Assembly (NCBI GenBank): GCA_938008575.1
Contig: CALLKB010000127.1
Location: forward strand, 1-7,143
Direction: 5' to 3'
From: an uncultured Cytophagaceae bacterium
GTDB taxonomy: Bacteria > Bacteroidota > Bacteroidia > Cytophagales > Spirosomataceae
Length of the DNA: 7,143 nucleotides
Each line of letters starts with the position of its first letter. The first letter of the stretch is position 1. This document shows positions 1 through 6,703 of this stretch, piece by piece. The notes beneath the pieces were generated by a model that saw nothing but the letters and a program-made list of their open reading frames with translations, was not told the DNA's origin and made no database searches. The position numbers were made by a program, and so were the translations under genes.

Positions 1-232
1 TTAATGAGACTACATCTTCTCCAAATAAATTCTTTAACACATCAAATTGATCGGGTCTTACGGTACCCAACCATATATGTTTTTGTTCACTATTTAGTAA
101 GTGTCGTAGACGTTCTTCATGTTCTGCATAATTCATAGTCCTAGAGGCATCTCTAACTCCTTGAATCATGTCAAGCACATAAGGTTGATTTTGATAATAT
201 TTTACAACACCGTTATCCGTTATCGTAGGCAT
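1..232 (-). CDS. Unidentified reading frame, 3' part outside the window
   Basis: I do not recognise this protein. The frame is open for 77 codons from an ATG at 232-230 to the left edge, and has no stop inside the window. The visible part begins MPTITDNGVVKYYQNQ and includes NYAEHEERLRHLLN and KHIWLGTVRPDQFDVLKNLF. It is a mixed, charged, non-repetitive sequence with no signal peptide or membrane segment, so it looks cytoplasmic and quite unlike the Ser/Thr/Gly-rich surface proteins beside it. Its start overlaps the stop of the preceding gene by 13 nt. No Shine-Dalgarno is seen; the frame remains open upstream only to a TGA at 274-272. GC is about 35% (81 of 230 bases), against about 46% in the neighbouring gene. 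The true start may be missing if this is a junction with foreign or rearranged DNA. It could be a mobile-element or phage gene, but no diagnostic motif supports that. Confidence 0.55.
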   Translation of the reverse strand, partial: MPTITDNGVVKYYQNQPYVLDMIQGVRDASRTMNYAEHEERLRHLLNSEQKHIWLGTVRPDQFDVLKNLFGEDVVSL

Positions 233-3200
233 GCAAGTTTGCAAAAATTTATCACTTGATTGACCTGCAAATCATTACCTGCATTGATTGTGAAATTTCG
301 AACTGCGGTCGTATTAAAGGTAGGATTCACGACATCATCCACGATGACAATCCCTGCTTGGGAGGCTCCTGCCAAATTAGAATTGATTACAACCGATTTA
401 TCTGTGGCGAATTTTCCGGATAACAAGTTCAAATCCCCGGAGTTTATATTCGCATTCTCATCACTCGGATTAAAGGTGTTGATATTGCCAACTAACGTCC
501 AAACTCCATTAATTGTAGGTTCGTTTGAAATGCGCACATTGGCCTTTCCTGAAGTGGCATTGGCTTCCCCATTCGGCACAACTTCGCCTGTTGATAAATG
601 CAATGGAGCATATTTATTCGTTGGGTTCGCAGGATCATAAAAACGAATTTGATCCTTTTTATCTTGGGTCAACGTAGAACTATTTCCTATGAATAATTGG
701 CCGGCCGTGCCACTCGTTCCAGTACTGTAACTACCCTCCCACCCGTACAATTTCAGCATTTTAAAATAGAAGGTTCCTAGTTCGCCGATGCGAAGTGCAT
801 GTGCGGTTGACGCTCCTAATAAAATAGACGAATTCGAACTAACGTTTAGGATAGCAAGCGTTTGGTCAAAGCCATTCGTCTGTAATTCTCCTCCGTTTAA
901 ACTTAAGGTATTCGTGTTTTTAATCGCATCCACAGCCCCTAATTTCAAAGCCCCGGCGCTTATTTTCGTTAAACCCGTAAAGGTATTTGCCGCATTTAAA
1001 GTTAATATCCCTGTTCCTGTCTTTTCCAAAGCACCTGCTCCGGAAATCGTTCCATTGAACGTTAAATTCCCGATGCTTGAAGCGCTTCTTCCAACGGTCC
1101 AAAGCGTGCACGTATTAGTAACATTTCCAATAACATTAAAATCGGATTCCGTATTCCAATACACACTTGTTCCATTCAGCGAGATATTCCCGGACCATGA
1201 ACTCGCACCGTTTTTCGTCAATAAAGATCCATTGGCCGTCATGGCATTACTGGTCATTGTCAACGTTTCCCCCGTCACATTCAGCGCGCCATCCAAGGTC
1301 AAATTAGCCGTCGCCCCTAGCGTTGTACCTGCCAAATTAGAACCTAAACCTAATTCGTTTTTTATGATCGTTTGGCCATCATTCAGCGTAGTTAAACCAT
1401 TGTAAGAATTTGCCCCATTCAAGGTCAAAACACCTGCATTGTTCTTCGTCAATGTTGCATTACCAGTGGCTATTTCTCCTGTGATCGATAAATTCCCTAC
1501 GGCATAAACTGTCAAATTTGTATTGCTTCCCTGCAGCGCAGAACCACTGGAAGGGGCAATAGATAAACTCGTTCCAGATTCCACATAGACGGATGAAGCA
1601 CTACCCAAATTAATCGAAGTATTCCAATTATTGGTCCCCGACATGGCTCGCAAAGTCCCAGACGTGGAAGCCGTGTATAGTGTCAAAGGTTCACCAGAAA
1701 CCGTGACATTATTCAATTGCAAATACCCACCATTCGCAACCGTGGCACCGGTAGCTGAACCTAAAGACAAGCCATGACTGATGGCCAAAATACCACCCGT
1801 AATCGTCGTTGTACCTGTGTAGGTATTTGCGGTCGTTGACAACGTTGTCGTACCAGCACCAATCTTTTGGAGATTAACGACACCTGTTCCATCCTCAATT
1901 AATCCACTATAGGTAGATGTATTCGTGCCAAAACTTAGGGTAGCAGGACTCGATGCGCTATTCGTAATCTTACTTGTGCTGACCCCCGTAATGGACTTCA
2001 CAGTATTGTTAAATCCATGTAGGTCAAAAACGGTATTAGCCGCCATCGTTAAATCACTCGTTGACGGAATTCCTTCAGCAATATTCAAGACGATGGAACC
2101 TGCATTTAAGTTGGTGGCTCCCGTATACGCATTCGCCCCCCCGATTCCCAACACGCCCACACCCGACTTACTCACATTCACTCCCTTCAACACTCCACCA
2201 ACCAAACCATCATTCACTCCGCCACCGGAGGTCAATACCCCATTGCCATCACTTAAACTAATATTACCTCCCACACCATAACTGCCCGTCGATCCAGCTC
2301 CCGCATTCACATCTGATCGCAAACTCAAACCCCCAAAACCACTCACACTCATATTACCCCCATTGCCCGCCGTATAACCCGCAGCATACCCATTACCACC
2401 CGCACTGCTCAACACGCCACTGTAATCCACATAACTACCACTGCTACTCACACTCAAAACTCCCCCAGATCCCCCCTGATAACCATTACCGCCTACACTC
2501 TGTACACTCCCACGCATCAAAACCCGATTCGTAGCACTCAAGCTAATGTTACCCCCAGTTCCACCATAGGTAACATAGGAGGACGAATTATACCCATTAC
2601 CCCCAAGAGAACTCAACACACTCCCCAAAGCCAACTCGATTCCGCCACTCACTACATAACTCTGAGATCCTCCTGAACCTCCATATGAATAATGACTAGA
2701 GCCCGAATTATAGCCCCCATTACTCAATATCTGTCCACTGCCACTCACCAACAAATCTCCTCCTACTACCATGCTAACTGAACTGCCAACCGCTAAGCTA
2801 CCTCCCCCATAAGAAGAGTTTATACTACTCAAATCCAAAACTCCTCCCACCCGGACATGACCACCAGCATTCACCAACATACTATAACCCACATAATAAG
2901 GCCAACTCGTACTATTACGTAAACTCAAGGAATTATTAAACTGTAACTCCCCACCACTCGTTAACGTAAACACAAAGGCACTCGAACTACTCGAGGCCTT
3001 ACTCACACTCACACCAGCATCAAACACAATACTGCCCACCTGCGTACCACCCACTCGTGACGTCTTAATCTCTACCGAATAACTCTGTAAATAATTCTGA
3101 AGCGTCACATTATTGATCACTGCATTGTCAGCGGTAGGTGTAAATGTGTAAGTGCTTCCACTGTATGACCACGATCCATTCGCATTGGCCGCCGTAGAAA

Positions 3201-3312
3201 TAACTACATTACTATGTTGCGCCTGCGCCACAAAAACCAAAAGCCATAGCAAGCCCATCAGCCTAAAAACAGACTTCCGCAACTCAGCAAAAAGCAATTG
3301 AAACAAACGCAT
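220..3312 (-). CDS. Secreted PATR-repeat beta-helix surface protein, probably 3'-truncated
   Basis: This 1030-residue exported protein is likely a fibrous adhesin-like surface protein. Residues 1-31 form a signal peptide: a basic n-region (R12, K13, R17), a hydrophobic LMGLLWLLVFVA core, and cleavage expected at AQA|QHS. Residues 45-131 form a module opening NGSW...TFTPTADNAVIN. A Gly/Ser-rich rung region (about 184-361) follows, then four passenger-associated transport repeats near 392, 494, 632 and 773 (for example GILTLNAANTFTGLTKISAG). Next is a closing motif at about 847-913 (YGWEG...GTAGQLFIG...STGEVVPNG), known from the ends of PATR passengers. Residues 935-1021 repeat the N-terminal module, then the chain ends abruptly with CKLACLR. 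These last residues hold two of only three cysteines. There is no autotransporter barrel and no type IX sorting domain. The start lies 5 bp after the upstream stop, without a Shine-Dalgarno, suggesting translational coupling. M19 is an alternative start but would lose the basic n-region. Confidence 0.88.
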   Translation of the reverse strand: MRLFQLLFAELRKSVFRLMGLLWLLVFVAQAQHSNVVISTAANANGSWSYSGSTYTFTPTADNAVINNVTLQNYLQSYSVEIKTSRVGGTQVGSIVFDAGVSVSKASSSSSAFVFTLTSGGELQFNNSLSLRNSTSWPYYVGYSMLVNAGGHVRVGGVLDLSSINSSYGGGSLAVGSSVSMVVGGDLLVSGSGQILSNGGYNSGSSHYSYGGSGGSQSYVVSGGIELALGSVLSSLGGNGYNSSSYVTYGGTGGNISLSATNRVLMRGSVQSVGGNGYQGGSGGVLSVSSSGSYVDYSGVLSSAGGNGYAAGYTAGNGGNMSVSGFGGLSLRSDVNAGAGSTGSYGVGGNISLSDGNGVLTSGGGVNDGLVGGVLKGVNVSKSGVGVLGIGGANAYTGATNLNAGSIVLNIAEGIPSTSDLTMAANTVFDLHGFNNTVKSITGVSTSKITNSASSPATLSFGTNTSTYSGLIEDGTGVVNLQKIGAGTTTLSTTANTYTGTTTITGGILAISHGLSLGSATGATVANGGYLQLNNVTVSGEPLTLYTASTSGTLRAMSGTNNWNTSINLGSASSVYVESGTSLSIAPSSGSALQGSNTNLTVYAVGNLSITGEIATGNATLTKNNAGVLTLNGANSYNGLTTLNDGQTIIKNELGLGSNLAGTTLGATANLTLDGALNVTGETLTMTSNAMTANGSLLTKNGASSWSGNISLNGTSVYWNTESDFNVIGNVTNTCTLWTVGRSASSIGNLTFNGTISGAGALEKTGTGILTLNAANTFTGLTKISAGALKLGAVDAIKNTNTLSLNGGELQTNGFDQTLAILNVSSNSSILLGASTAHALRIGELGTFYFKMLKLYGWEGSYSTGTSGTAGQLFIGNSSTLTQDKKDQIRFYDPANPTNKYAPLHLSTGEVVPNGEANATSGKANVRISNEPTINGVWTLVGNINTFNPSDENANINSGDLNLLSGKFATDKSVVINSNLAGASQAGIVIVDDVVNPTFNTTAVRNFTINAGNDLQVNQVINFCKLACLR
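246..510 (-). other. Second, cut-off copy of the duplicated module (C-terminal)
   Basis: Residues 935-1021 repeat the N-terminal module: NGVW, TFNP, ENANIN, SVVIN, G.SQAGIVIVD and DLQVN match NGSW, TFTP, DNAVIN, SVEIK, GTQVGSIVFD and ELQFN. The distance from Trp to the Leu of (E/D)LQ is 75 residues in the first copy and 77 here. After DLQVNQVINF the likeness stops, and the protein ends seven residues later in unrelated CKLACLR. Confidence 0.65.
940..2175 (-). repeat. Four PATR (passenger-associated transport repeat) units
   Basis: Four copies of a motif of roughly 30 residues lie in the second half of the 1030-residue protein. They are centred near residues 392 (GGANAYTGATNLNAGSI), 494 (TTANTYTGTTTITGGIL), 632 (NGANSYNGLTTLNDGQ) and 773 (NAANTFTGLTKISAGAL). 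Each follows a K.G.G.L.L pattern and leads into a hydrophobic strand. The family is known from autotransporter passengers and Bacteroidota surface proteins, where the units form turns of a right-handed beta-helix. Spacing is irregular (about 102, 138 and 141 residues), so these are structural motifs within longer units, not a tight tandem array. Confidence 0.8.
2225..2765 (-). repeat. Gly/Ser-rich beta-helix rung region with GGNGY motifs
   Basis: Residues about 184-361 of the 1030-residue protein are low-complexity Gly, Ser, Val and Tyr with a recurring pattern: a short hydrophobic strand, then S.GGNGY, then GG.GG and another strand. GGNGY occurs at residues 237, 274 and 305 (spacings 37 and 31), with degenerate copies on both sides (SNGGYNSGS, GSYGVGGNIS). 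The plus strand is strongly short of G here, with 5 G against 24 C in 2401-2460 and 5 against 28 in 2461-2520. Serine is coded mainly by AGT and valine by GTG. Confidence 0.7.
3051..3180 (-). other. First copy of duplicated module in the PATR protein (N-terminal)
   Basis: Only the best-conserved first half of the copy is marked here; the full module spans residues 45-131. It carries NG.W, then TF.P, then NA.IN, followed by SVEIKTS, GG.QVG.IVFD and finally ELQFN. The same landmarks occur in the same order at residues 935-1021. In this first copy the sequence continues after ELQFNNSLSL into the Gly-rich beta-helix. Confidence 0.65.
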
Positions 3313-3317
3313 ACTAC

Positions 3318-6300
3318 TTAATAATAATAATCAATTTGAACCCGGTCATTGACAATCAAACTCGCCGCACCATTGTTGGCCGGATTGTAGGTGAGGGTGG
3401 TTCCGCTCACCGACAAAGCATTTTTGGAAATACGTACCCCATTGATAAACAAACGAATTGTTGAATTCACGTTGGGCGTTTGGGTCAACGTAAATGCCGT
3501 TTGTCCAGGCGTTGCAATCACATATTCATCTGAAACTAACCTAACCAAACTGTAATCCGTATTAATCACCGCTTGCGTCACCGCAAACGTACCGTTCCCC
3601 TTCAACATCCCCGTTAAACTCGTCGCACCCGTTCCGCCTCGTCCCACCGCAATCGTCGACCCATTCCAAGTTCCTGAACTAACATTCCCCAATGCATTCG
3701 CCGTACCATTGAATGTCACATTGCCAGACACAATCAAAGTTGATCCCAAAGAAGTCGCCCCATTCGTTCCCAAAGAGCTTGCAAAAAAACCATTGGTTCC
3801 ATTTAAATCGTAAGTAGCTGTTGTGCCCGTAAACGATTTGTCACCTGCTATGATTTGGTTTGTTGTCAGGTCCACAAAATTTTTAGTCGTAGAACCAGTA
3901 CCTCCGTTGGCCACCGACAAAGTTCCCGAAAGCGATGTCACCGGAACCGATGCCCAAGTCGCCCCACCAACACCATTCGAAGTCAATACATAACCCGACG
4001 TACCATTCGTGTTCGGATACAAAATCCCACCGGCTGTTAATGTGCCGCCAACAACCATATTACCCGAAAAAGTCTTCGCTCCACCCACGGTTTGAGCCGT
4101 TGATAAATCCACAAAATTTTGAGTCGCGGAACCCGTACCCCCTTTGGCAATTGATAAAGTACCCGAAAATTTGGCATCGGTTACGGCGCCACTGGCCAAC
4201 TTCACCGTCGTAATCGCATTATCGGAAATCACAGGTGCCGCAGCCGTCGTTCCCGTTCCTCCCAAATCACCTGCCAATCGCAAAATCCCATTCGTAGTCG
4301 TCGTCGCATCCGCCGCTACCGGCAAAACCACCGAACTATTCGTACCTGAAATGGTGATGGTTGACCCCGACAAAGACAAAGTCTGCGTTTCTGTCGTCAC
4401 CGTAGAACCAGGCGCCCATTGGGTTCCATCATATTTTAATACCTGACCCGTTGTAGGAGCCGTCGAACTCACCGTTTTTCCTTGAATTTTAGCGACCAAA
4501 GGTGATGCTGCCGTTCCACCCAAATCACCCGCCAAACGTAAAATACCATTCGTAGATGTAGTTGCATCTGCCGCGATCGGTATCACCACCGAACTATTTG
4601 TTCCCGAAATCGTTAGCGTAGACCCACTTAATCCCAAGGTTTGCGTTTCCGTCATAATCGAATTGCTCGGCACATAATTCGTCCCATCATATTTCAAGAC
4701 CTGACCGGTTACGGGAGTAGTCGTAGCGACAGGAATTCCCTGAATTCCCACAACTTTAGGAACCGAAGCCGTTCCTCCTAAATCCCCCGCTAATTGCATC
4801 AAACCAACGGATGAGCTCGTCGACGAAGGCAATACCACTGAACTACTCGTTCCCGAAATACTCAAGGTAGAACCCGATAAACTCAATACCTGCGTTTCCG
4901 CCAAAATCGAACTATTGGGTACATATGATGTCCCATCGTATTTTAACACCTGGCCGATTGCTGGTGCTGTATTCGATACAGGAATCCCCTGAATCTTTAC
5001 CACGTTGGGAGCCGTTGCAACACCACCTAAATCACCGGCCAATTGCACCTTCCCCGTTGCGGAGGATGTTGCATCCCCCACAGCCGGAAGCGTTACGGAA
5101 CTATTCGTACCTGAAAGTGTGACCGTGGTTCCCGACAAAGACAAGGTCTGTGCCTCGGCTAAAACCACAGCATCCGGCACCCAAGCCGTTCCATTGTATT
5201 TCAAAACTTGACCCGTCGTAGGAGACGATGAACTTAAGGTTGCCCCTTGCAATTTGGCCACAATCGGGGCAGCGGCTGTACCTCCTAAATCGCCGGCCAA
5301 TTGGACTTTCCCCTTGGTTGTGGCATTTGCATCGGGTACTGTGACATTCGCCATGGCTGTTTGAACAAAAGACGTCGTCGCCAAAGAAGTCGAATTATTC
5401 CCCGGCGACTGAGTAACACCCGTAGAACCTGAGGGCAAATAAGGTGTTCCCGTAAACGTGGGCGAATTAATATCCGCTTTGGCATTTAAAGCTGCCTGAA
5501 AAGCAATCCCCGTGGTAGCCACATCGACATAATCCTTAACTGCTTTCACAGAAGGATATTTCGTATTCGATGACGCATCCGCCGCTACATCTGTCGATTT
5601 GTTTGACAAAGATTCTTTGAATACCAAACCCGGAACCGTCGGTGCCGTCGCCGTTCCTGCCAAATCACCCGCTAATTGGACCTTACCCGTCGCCAATGTC
5701 GTCGCATCCGGCGTTCCCACCGTAATGACATTGTACATCGCATTGTCGACATAAGACTTCACAGCCAATTGCGTCGGATACAGCGTATTGCTCGGTTGGG
5801 AATTCCCTAAATCCAAGGCTGTAGATTTATTCGCTGCTAATTCATACACACTCGTTATGCTAGATAATGCATTTTGTGTCGACGAAATTTGATTTTGCAA
5901 ATAGCCTATTTGGCCCATAATACTCGAAGAAGTATTCTGAATTTGACTAACATTCTGTTGCAATCGAGTTTCATGATCATTCAACGTATTACTCATCGTC
6001 AAGAGCGTCGAACTGTTTTGATCCACTTGTTCAGAAAGCTTCGAAATCGATTGATCGATAACAACAAAACGCAAATTATTCGCGACTTGATTCGCCTCAA
6101 TTTTGGCAGCATTTTCCTGCCCACCTATTACTGCTAGGCCAATTTCCTTCTTAAGGGGCTCAATATCTTTGGGCACCAAATAGCCCACATCATTATTGAA
6201 CTGACTTAAATTTTTGGGAGCATCGCGGACATTCTTATAATCCACAGACTCCGCATAAAGCGCGTAAGGGGTAAATGTCAACTGCTGATTACTTACTTCC

Positions 6301-6692
6301 GTAAAATTCCCTGATCCTGTGAAATTCACAGAGACCTTAAGTCGTTTCAATTTTTCATCCCAAAGAATCGAGTCAAATTGCGAATAACGTGCAATTCCAC
6401 TTGATGCATCCGCGCCCAAAGACGCCGTGGAATTACCTGATCCAATCGTTAAATTAATTAAGCCAAAATCATCCGTAGTCGTTTGTTGGACTTCCTCATA
6501 ATCAATCCCCGCTTGCGAAATCAACGTAAATCGAACCCATACTTTTCCTTTGGCCAAAGGCTGTCCAGCAATGACTTGGCCCGGAATTTCAATCGTATTG
6601 GGATCCAAAATGACAGCCTGATAATTCAAGCCTTTTTGTTGGCCCCAAACACTCACCGAAATCAATAGAAATAGGAGGTATAAATGTTTCAT
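3318..6692 (-). CDS. Secreted phage-tail-fibre-like repeat protein
   Basis: This 1124-residue, cysteine-free exported protein is probably a surface fibre; its binding partner is unknown. Residues 1-17 are a signal peptide (MKHLYLLFLLISVSVWG|QQ) with no lipobox Cys. Residues about 20-150 form an N-terminal domain (GLNYQAVILDP, FTPYALYAES) that precedes tail-fibre-type repeats in Bacteroidota. Residues about 178-285 look like coiled coil. Then come two NKST...YP...AVK.YVD segments. Four repeats of 86, 83, 86 and 86 residues start at LAGDLGG (465, 551, 634, 720), with a degenerate copy at 340 and a partial one at 806. Two GGTGS.T.NFVDL repeats follow. Residues 1055-1124 are a C-terminal domain (PGQTAFTLTQTP, FINGVRIS, TLTYNPANNG, DRVQIDYYY) common at the ends of such proteins, so the gene looks complete. 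There is no S74 chaperone and no type IX sorting domain. It lies 11 bp after the upstream stop, with no Shine-Dalgarno. Residual phage origin is possible, but the signal peptide argues for a cellular role. Confidence 0.87.
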   Translation of the reverse strand: MKHLYLLFLLISVSVWGQQKGLNYQAVILDPNTIEIPGQVIAGQPLAKGKVWVRFTLISQAGIDYEEVQQTTTDDFGLINLTIGSGNSTASLGADASSGIARYSQFDSILWDEKLKRLKVSVNFTGSGNFTEVSNQQLTFTPYALYAESVDYKNVRDAPKNLSQFNNDVGYLVPKDIEPLKKEIGLAVIGGQENAAKIEANQVANNLRFVVIDQSISKLSEQVDQNSSTLLTMSNTLNDHETRLQQNVSQIQNTSSSIMGQIGYLQNQISSTQNALSSITSVYELAANKSTALDLGNSQPSNTLYPTQLAVKSYVDNAMYNVITVGTPDATTLATGKVQLAGDLAGTATAPTVPGLVFKESLSNKSTDVAADASSNTKYPSVKAVKDYVDVATTGIAFQAALNAKADINSPTFTGTPYLPSGSTGVTQSPGNNSTSLATTSFVQTAMANVTVPDANATTKGKVQLAGDLGGTAAAPIVAKLQGATLSSSSPTTGQVLKYNGTAWVPDAVVLAEAQTLSLSGTTVTLSGTNSSVTLPAVGDATSSATGKVQLAGDLGGVATAPNVVKIQGIPVSNTAPAIGQVLKYDGTSYVPNSSILAETQVLSLSGSTLSISGTSSSVVLPSSTSSSVGLMQLAGDLGGTASVPKVVGIQGIPVATTTPVTGQVLKYDGTNYVPSNSIMTETQTLGLSGSTLTISGTNSSVVIPIAADATTSTNGILRLAGDLGGTAASPLVAKIQGKTVSSTAPTTGQVLKYDGTQWAPGSTVTTETQTLSLSGSTITISGTNSSVVLPVAADATTTTNGILRLAGDLGGTGTTAAAPVISDNAITTVKLASGAVTDAKFSGTLSIAKGGTGSATQNFVDLSTAQTVGGAKTFSGNMVVGGTLTAGGILYPNTNGTSGYVLTSNGVGGATWASVPVTSLSGTLSVANGGTGSTTKNFVDLTTNQIIAGDKSFTGTTATYDLNGTNGFFASSLGTNGATSLGSTLIVSGNVTFNGTANALGNVSSGTWNGSTIAVGRGGTGATSLTGMLKGNGTFAVTQAVINTDYSLVRLVSDEYVIATPGQTAFTLTQTPNVNSTIRLFINGVRISKNALSVSGTTLTYNPANNGAASLIVNDRVQIDYYY
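3825..4167 (-). repeat. Pair of GGTG/NFVDL tail-fibre repeats
   Basis: Two 35-residue copies occur in the C-terminal third of the 1124-residue protein, starting SGTLSIAKGGTGSATQNFVD and SGTLSVANGGTGSTTKNFVD. Both go on to a QT/QI..G.K.F.G segment. They are about 236 bp apart, with a non-repeated stretch between them (ILYPNTNGTSGYVLTSNG). A third short GGTGATS follows near residue 1018. This pattern is typical of phage tail-fibre shafts. Confidence 0.75.
4278..5300 (-). repeat. Four in-frame tandem repeats of 258/249/258/258 bp
   Basis: Anchored on LAGDLGG, the units occupy 5300-5043, 5042-4794, 4793-4536 and 4535-4278. Each carries LAGDLGG, then a K(I/L)QG segment, TGQVLKYDGT (IGQVLKYDGT in unit 2), ETQ(T/V)LSLSGST and SGTNSSVVLP, ending in a Thr/Ser/Ala linker. 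A partial fifth copy begins at 4277. The 249-bp unit has a linker three residues shorter (SSTSSSVGLMQ in place of an AADATTTTNGILR-type linker). The linkers fall into two types, ATGKVQ and TNGILR. The DNA copies differ mostly at third positions, which implies old duplications held under purifying selection. Confidence 0.88.
5875..6160 (-). other. Predicted coiled-coil segment of the tail-fibre-like protein
   Basis: Residues about 178-273 of the 1124-residue protein have heptad-like hydrophobic spacing with polar Gln/Asn/Glu-rich faces (IDQSISKLSEQVDQNSSTLL, HETRLQQNVSQIQ, IGYLQNQISSTQNALSSI). They contain no proline after the first few residues. Such segments commonly trimerise fibre shafts. 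This is judged by eye from the sequence, not from a coiled-coil predictor. Confidence 0.6.
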
Positions 6693-6703
6693 GCGATCTG
6701 TGA

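Noticed and set aside
1..141. Plus-strand frame at the left edge
   Set aside because: It closes at a TAG at 139-141, has no supporting features, and lies antisense to the longer minus frame.
180..260. A simple frameshift that would extend the 1030-residue protein
   Set aside because: I read all three minus frames past 250. Its own frame has stops at 220 and again shortly after, a second frame hits stops quickly, and the third gives the unrelated MPTITDNG sequence. None continues the module.
244..276. Bacteroidota-type promoter (TTTG ... TAnnTTTG) upstream of the left-edge frame
   Set aside because: On the minus strand TTTG is followed 16 nt later by TAAATTTTTG, which has the wrong spacing and two extra T; AT-rich coding sequence gives such matches by chance.
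220..320. Type IX secretion C-terminal domain or autotransporter barrel on the PATR protein
   Set aside because: The last 100 residues repeat the N-terminal module and contain no sorting-domain motif and no barrel strands.
920..1111. Minus-strand open frame in a second frame of the PATR gene
   Set aside because: It is fully contained in the 1030-residue gene in another frame, with biased Arg/Lys/Cys composition typical of a shadow. The minus-strand frame at 5285-5485 is rejected likewise.
788..1405. Long plus-strand open frame (205 codons)
   Set aside because: It lies antisense to the PATR-repeat coding region, has no recognisable domain, and follows from the G/C-rich third positions of the real gene. 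The other plus-strand frames at 260-640, 1925-2281, 4144-4446 and 5874-6137 are rejected for the same reason.
4278..5300. CRISPR-like or intergenic repeat array
   Set aside because: The periodic repeats are 258 bp, in frame, and differ mainly at synonymous sites, so they are protein repeats.
3318..6692. Prophage tail module
   Set aside because: The protein has a Sec signal peptide and secreted neighbours, and no other phage gene is visible, so a cellular surface protein is the better reading, though phage ancestry of the repeats remains likely.
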